7,839 nt of DNA, taken from contig DCVI01000215.1 of assembly GCA_002327315.1 (NCBI GenBank), positions 1 through 7,839 on the forward strand, in the 5' to 3' direction. Origin of the DNA: Syntrophaceae bacterium UBA2192 (GTDB lineage: Bacteria > Desulfobacterota > Syntrophia > Syntrophales > UBA2192). The translations under genes were made by a program, and so were the position numbers. Positions 5,898 through 7,839 of this stretch are shown in pieces (within the stretch, counting starts at the first letter, position 1; each line of letters starts with the position of its first letter). A model generated the notes under the pieces. The model saw nothing but the letters and a program-made list of their open reading frames with translations. It was not told where the DNA came from and did no database searches.

Positions 5898-5926
5898 TTG
5901 CACGATGGATAGTGTTATAATATAAT
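5898..5926 (+). promoter_or_regulatory. Divergent promoter region between PEBP and cheR genes
   Basis: On the plus strand two overlapping perfect -10 boxes TATAAT (5916-5921 and 5921-5926) follow a weak -35-like TTGCAC (5898-5903), with 17 bases to the second. The cheR start is about 80 bases further on. On the minus strand the same AT-rich block provides TATTAT-like -10 sequences with TTTCCA (plus 5941-5946) as a possible -35 for the PEBP gene. The 121-base gap therefore probably drives both genes. Which strand is favoured cannot be told from sequence. Confidence 0.4.
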
Positions 5927-6004
5927 CCCTTTGGGGAAATTGGAAACCCCCTTTCTTCCTCTATAACAAAAAGTAATTGCGGATCTGAAAGGCTATGCGG
6001 ATCG

Positions 6005-6840
6005 ATGCATGAAAGTGAGTTTGCCGCCATGCTTGAGCGCTTTGCCCTCTCACCCGAAGGGTACCGGAAGGTCCGCAAGGGAGTGCAGAAGCGCATCGTC
6101 AGGCACATGCAGGAATTGAGATGCCCCTCGATGAAGGCCTATCTCGAGCGCCTCGACACCGACGGGGCTGCGGAAAGGGAAGCCCGGCGCATCATGGACG
6201 TCTCCATCAGCCGTTTCTTCCGCGACGGGCCGCTGTGGCGGAGCCTGGAAGAGGAGATTCTCCCTTCACTCATTGCAAATCATCCCGGGGGCTGCGGGTC
6301 TGGTCTGCCGGCTGCGCCCTGGGGCAGGAGGTCTATAGCTTTCGCATCCTCTGGGCCCTCCTTGCAGAAAAGACAGGTGCCATGCCTTCCCTCGAGATCT
6401 GGGCCACTGATGTGAATTCCGACTACCTGGAGCGCGCTATCGAGGGCATTTATCCCGCAAGGGCACTTGCTCGGGTCCCCATAGAGACGAGGGCCCGTTT
6501 TTTCCAGCCTGCCGGGCGGGCGAGCTTCCGTGTGGCCGACGAACTCCGGGAGGGCATCCGCTGGCAGGTCCACGACCTGACCGCCGATGTGCCGCCTGCG
6601 CAGGTTTTTCACATCGTCTTTCTCCGGAACAACCTTCTCACCTACTACCGGGATGTAATCGTCGAAGCAGCCTTGCCGGCCATTGTGGACAGTCTCGCGC
6701 CTGGCGGAATTCTCGTCATCGGGCAGAAGGAACGCCTGCCCGATTTTCTGAAGGGCTTCCACCCTCACCGGTCGGTGTTCTGCCTGTACCGGAAGCATGG
6801 GCCCATGGGGTCGGCAAGATCGGAAAGAAGGAAAGGCTGA
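6005..6840 (+). pseudogene. cheR: CheR-type protein-glutamate methyltransferase, frameshifted by one base
   Basis: CheR methylates glutamates of chemoreceptors using S-adenosylmethionine. The first 95 codons read as the CheR N-terminal helical domain (GYRKVRKGVQKRIVRHMQEL, then VSISRFFRDGPLW). The frame then fails: after CCC GGG GG at 6284-6291 the matching sequence continues one frame over as LRVWSAGCALGQEVYS (SAM-binding motif I), LEIWATDVNSDYLERAIEGIY and LRNNLLTYYRD, ending at 6840. Adding one G to the G5 run (6287-6291) restores a normal 278-residue protein. Without it the first frame stops at 6415 after 136 residues, lacking the catalytic domain. Apart from this indel the gene shows no decay. 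Motif I is GQEVYS where E. coli-type CheR has GEEPYS. No chemotaxis genes adjoin it. A sequencing error, a real recent mutation or a programmed -1 shift are all possible. The ribosome binding site is weak. Confidence 0.85.
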
Positions 6841-6864
6841 TGGCTGCGCCCACGATGTTTTCTC

Positions 6865-6880
6865 TTGCACCAATGGCCGG
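6865..6880 (+). repeat. 16-base direct repeat, upstream copy
   Basis: TTGCACCAATGGCCGG is identical to 7132-7147. This copy lies just upstream of the antitoxin gene; its TTGCAC could serve as a -35 box, and its last two bases overlap the predicted operator. It contains an ATG in the same CCAATGGC context as both the antitoxin and toxin start codons. Confidence 0.75.
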
Positions 6881-6899
6881 TATGATATATTGTCACACC
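6879..6899 (+). promoter_or_regulatory. Predicted promoter/operator of the toxin-antitoxin operon
   Basis: GGTATGA (6879-6885) and TCACACC (6893-6899) form an inverted repeat matching six of seven positions around an AT-rich centre, TATATTG. The centre supplies -10-like hexamers (TATATT at 6886-6891, TATTGT at 6888-6893), the latter 17 bases after TTGCAC (6865-6870). Ribbon-helix-helix antitoxins usually repress their own operon by binding such palindromes, so this is the likely autoregulatory site. The call is inference from position and symmetry. Confidence 0.4.
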
Positions 6900-6912
6900 A
6901 AAGGTGAATCCA

Positions 6913-7155
6913 ATGGCTGCATCAAAAATCGCGATTACAATCGATGACAAGATCCTCAAGCGACTGGACAGGCTTGTTAAATCCAGTTTGTTCCCGAATC
7001 GGAGCAAGGCCATCCAGGAGGCGATCGAGGATAAACTGATTCGTCTGGACAAAAGCCGTTTGGCGCAAGAGTGCGCCAAGCTCGATCCCCGGTTTGAGCA
7101 GAAGATGGCCGAAGAGGGTCTTTCTGCGGAGTTGCACCAATGGCCGGAATACTGA
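6913..7155 (+). CDS. Ribbon-helix-helix antitoxin (CopG/MazE-type) of a MazF/PemK pair
   Basis: This 80-residue protein is the expected DNA-binding, toxin-neutralising partner of the gene that follows. The N-terminal half fits a ribbon-helix-helix fold: strand KIAITID (5-11), helix DKILKRLDRLVKSS (12-25) and helix NRSKAIQEAIEDKLI (29-43). The C-terminal half is charged and ends EEGLSAELHQWPEY, the type of tail that binds the MazF dimer groove in this class. ATG at 6913 is chosen over GTG at 6904 because AAAGGTGA (6900-6907) lies five bases before it. The last 16 bases overlap the toxin gene, indicating translational coupling. It probably represses the operon through the palindrome at 6879-6899. 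Confidence 0.88.
   Translation: MAASKIAITIDDKILKRLDRLVKSSLFPNRSKAIQEAIEDKLIRLDKSRLAQECAKLDPRFEQKMAEEGLSAELHQWPEY
7132..7147 (+). repeat. 16-base direct repeat, copy over the toxin start codon
   Basis: This exact copy of 6865-6880 (TTGCACCAATGGCCGG) is positioned so that its ATG (7140-7142) is the toxin start codon. It begins one base after the toxin ribosome binding site GGAG (7128-7131). Recombination between the two copies would remove 267 bases, including the whole antitoxin coding frame up to its last few codons. Confidence 0.75.
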
Positions 7156-7478
7156 GGGGCGATATCCGTTGGGCTGACTTGAATCCGGTGATCGGCAGTG
7201 AACAGGGCGGGTTGCGCCCCGTCCTCGTTTTGAGCCACACCGTTTTCAACGAGCGGTCGGGGACCGTCATTGCGGTTGCCATTACGAGTCAACCGCAGCG
7301 TGCCGGATATCCGCTGACGATGGGGCTCTCCGATTCGAAGCTTCCGAAGCAGTCATGGGTCAAGATCAGCCAGATACGTACACTTTCCATAAAGCGTATC
7401 GGAAAGAAAATTGCGCAGGCTTCCGAGGAAGAGCTTGCCCTGATCATCGGGGGCCTGAACGAAATCATCGGCGGCTGA
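7140..7478 (+). CDS. MazF/PemK-family mRNA interferase toxin
   Basis: MazF/PemK toxins are ribosome-independent endoribonucleases that cut mRNA at short specific sequences and arrest growth when the antitoxin is lost. This 112-residue protein has the family blocks RGDIRWADLNPVIGSEQGGLRPVLVLS (from residue 6; catalytic Arg26 before Pro27), VIAVAITSQ (43-51, with Thr49 and Ser50 at the active-site position) and SWVKISQIRTLSIKRIGKKI (72-91). Length and motifs are complete, so the toxin should be active. ATG at 7140 has GGAG eight bases upstream and overlaps the antitoxin end by 16 bases. Cleavage specificity cannot be predicted from this sequence. A terminator candidate lies about 200 bases downstream. 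Confidence 0.93.
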   Translation: MAGILRGDIRWADLNPVIGSEQGGLRPVLVLSHTVFNERSGTVIAVAITSQPQRAGYPLTMGLSDSKLPKQSWVKISQIRTLSIKRIGKKIAQASEEELALIIGGLNEIIGG

Positions 7479-7516
7479 CCGGATGACACGGCGGCTGGGG
7501 ATTTTGACGACAACCG

Positions 7517-7570
7517 CTGAGCATTTGGTATCGAAGGGAAAGGTATCGACCAAGGATTGAGGATGCTCAG
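7517..7570. other. Structured intergenic inverted repeat after the toxin gene
   Basis: CTGAGCAT (7517-7524) and ATGCTCAG (7563-7570) are exact inverse complements. Inside them TTGGT (7525-7529) pairs with ACCAA (7549-7553), and GGTATCG is directly repeated (7527-7533 and 7542-7548). The whole could form a two-tier hairpin, 39 bases after the toxin stop. No T-run follows. It might be a 3' UTR structure or a protein site. The rest of 7479-7723 contains no gene that I recognise. Confidence 0.4.
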
Positions 7571-7675
7571 TTACGCCACGACGTTCCCATGTTGTGACTG
7601 ACTTCACGCGATTTCACAAGGCAAAAATTCTATCGTTTGGATCATTTTCGGGAAGACGTTGCTAGCAATTCAAAA

Positions 7676-7708
7676 CAGCCGATGGCCTGCAGTGTCGGCT
7701 GATTTTTA
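7676..7708 (+). terminator. Hairpin with T-run, likely end of the toxin-antitoxin transcript
   Basis: CAGCCGA (7676-7682) and TCGGCTG (7695-7701) form a perfect 7-bp stem with a 12-base loop, followed by ATTTTT (7702-7707). An A-run (7672-7675) before the stem would make it work weakly on the other strand too. It lies only 22 bases upstream of the PIN-like start codon, so that gene either has its own promoter overlapping here or is governed by read-through. Confidence 0.55.
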
Positions 7709-7723
7709 CGTTGGGATGGAATA

Positions 7724-7839
7724 ATGAGTTCGAAGATTTTGGTGGATTCTTGCGTTTTTATCAGCGCATTTCAGTCAGGTTCCGCAAATCGAGAGGCATC
7801 AAATACATTTCTCGATTTATGAATATCCCGCAGAATACC
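7724..7839 (+). pseudogene. PIN-domain-like N-terminus, frame lost near window end
   Basis: ATG at 7724, with GGGA seven bases upstream, opens MSSKILVDSCVFISAFQSG, which looks like the first strand and helix of a PIN-domain ribonuclease (the first catalytic Asp would be Asp8 in ILVDSCVFISAF). The frame stops at TGA 7820-7822 after 32 residues. If one T is added to TTT at 7817-7819, the reading continues as FLDFMNIPQNT to the window edge, so a one-base loss is plausible. The gene continues outside the window, and only about 38 residues can be seen, so both the family call and the frameshift are tentative. VapC-type PIN toxins are common next to other toxin-antitoxin genes, but no VapB-like partner is visible here. 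Confidence 0.4.

Noticed and set aside
5884..6108. N-terminal extension of the PEBP frame up to 6108
   Set aside because: It crosses the divergent promoter region and the cheR start, while a strong ribosome binding site and the family start support ATG at 5883.
7132..7160. TTGCAC in the second direct-repeat copy as the -35 box of a toxin-only promoter
   Set aside because: No -10-like hexamer lies 15-19 bases downstream, and the segment is coding for both proteins.
1..7839. CRISPR array, tRNA, rRNA or transposase genes
   Set aside because: Both strands were scanned by eye. There are no regularly spaced identical repeats, cloverleaf-like segments or transposase motifs.

Overview
This is a GC-rich bacterial chromosomal segment, most likely from a deltaproteobacterium-like anaerobe (Desulfobacterota, Syntrophales-type). 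That placement is inferred from the mix of genes (PAS hybrid kinase, COG1313-type radical SAM protein, FmdB zinc ribbon, PspC) and from the abundant palindromic intergenic elements (CCCCCTTT/AAAGGGGG type and GAAGATCGGAAG type). It is not proven by any marker gene. No rRNA, tRNA, CRISPR array or insertion sequence is visible.

Layout. Bases 1-346 hold no gene: a 7-base tandem repeat cut by the window edge, a strong hairpin plus T-run terminator for an unseen upstream gene, a featureless stretch, and the first copy of a long imperfect-palindrome repeat. A two-gene plus-strand operon follows: rarA (replication-fork recombination ATPase) and, 4 bases later, a soluble PAS-HisKA-HATPase-REC hybrid histidine kinase. 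Four minus-strand genes run from about 5883 down to 3529: a PEBP/YbhB-type protein, a COG1313 radical SAM protein, an FmdB-type zinc-ribbon protein and a PspC-domain membrane peptide. They are separated by gaps full of hairpins and look like separate units rather than one tight operon. From about 5898 transcription turns to plus again: a cheR-type methyltransferase gene broken by one missing G, then a compact ribbon-helix-helix/MazF-PemK toxin-antitoxin pair, a terminator, and the beginning of a PIN-domain-like ORF that loses its frame just before the window ends.

Repeats are the most distinctive part. One family (three copies at about 237-337, 3452-3545 and 4173-4273) sits at transcription-unit boundaries and forms long imperfect hairpins. 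A second family (24-74 and the double, inverted copy at 5296-5411) resembles REP/BIME elements. A 16-base exact direct repeat brackets the antitoxin gene, with its second copy covering the toxin start codon.

Functional picture. rarA is housekeeping replication repair, while the kinase is an orphan signalling protein whose partner is not here. The PEBP, radical SAM, FmdB and PspC proteins are common accessory or housekeeping genes. The right-hand 1 kb (toxin-antitoxin, PIN fragment, visibly lower GC) looks like accessory DNA. No convincing new multi-gene system was found. The items most worth checking are the frameshifted cheR, the direct repeat around the antitoxin, and the two intergenic repeat families.
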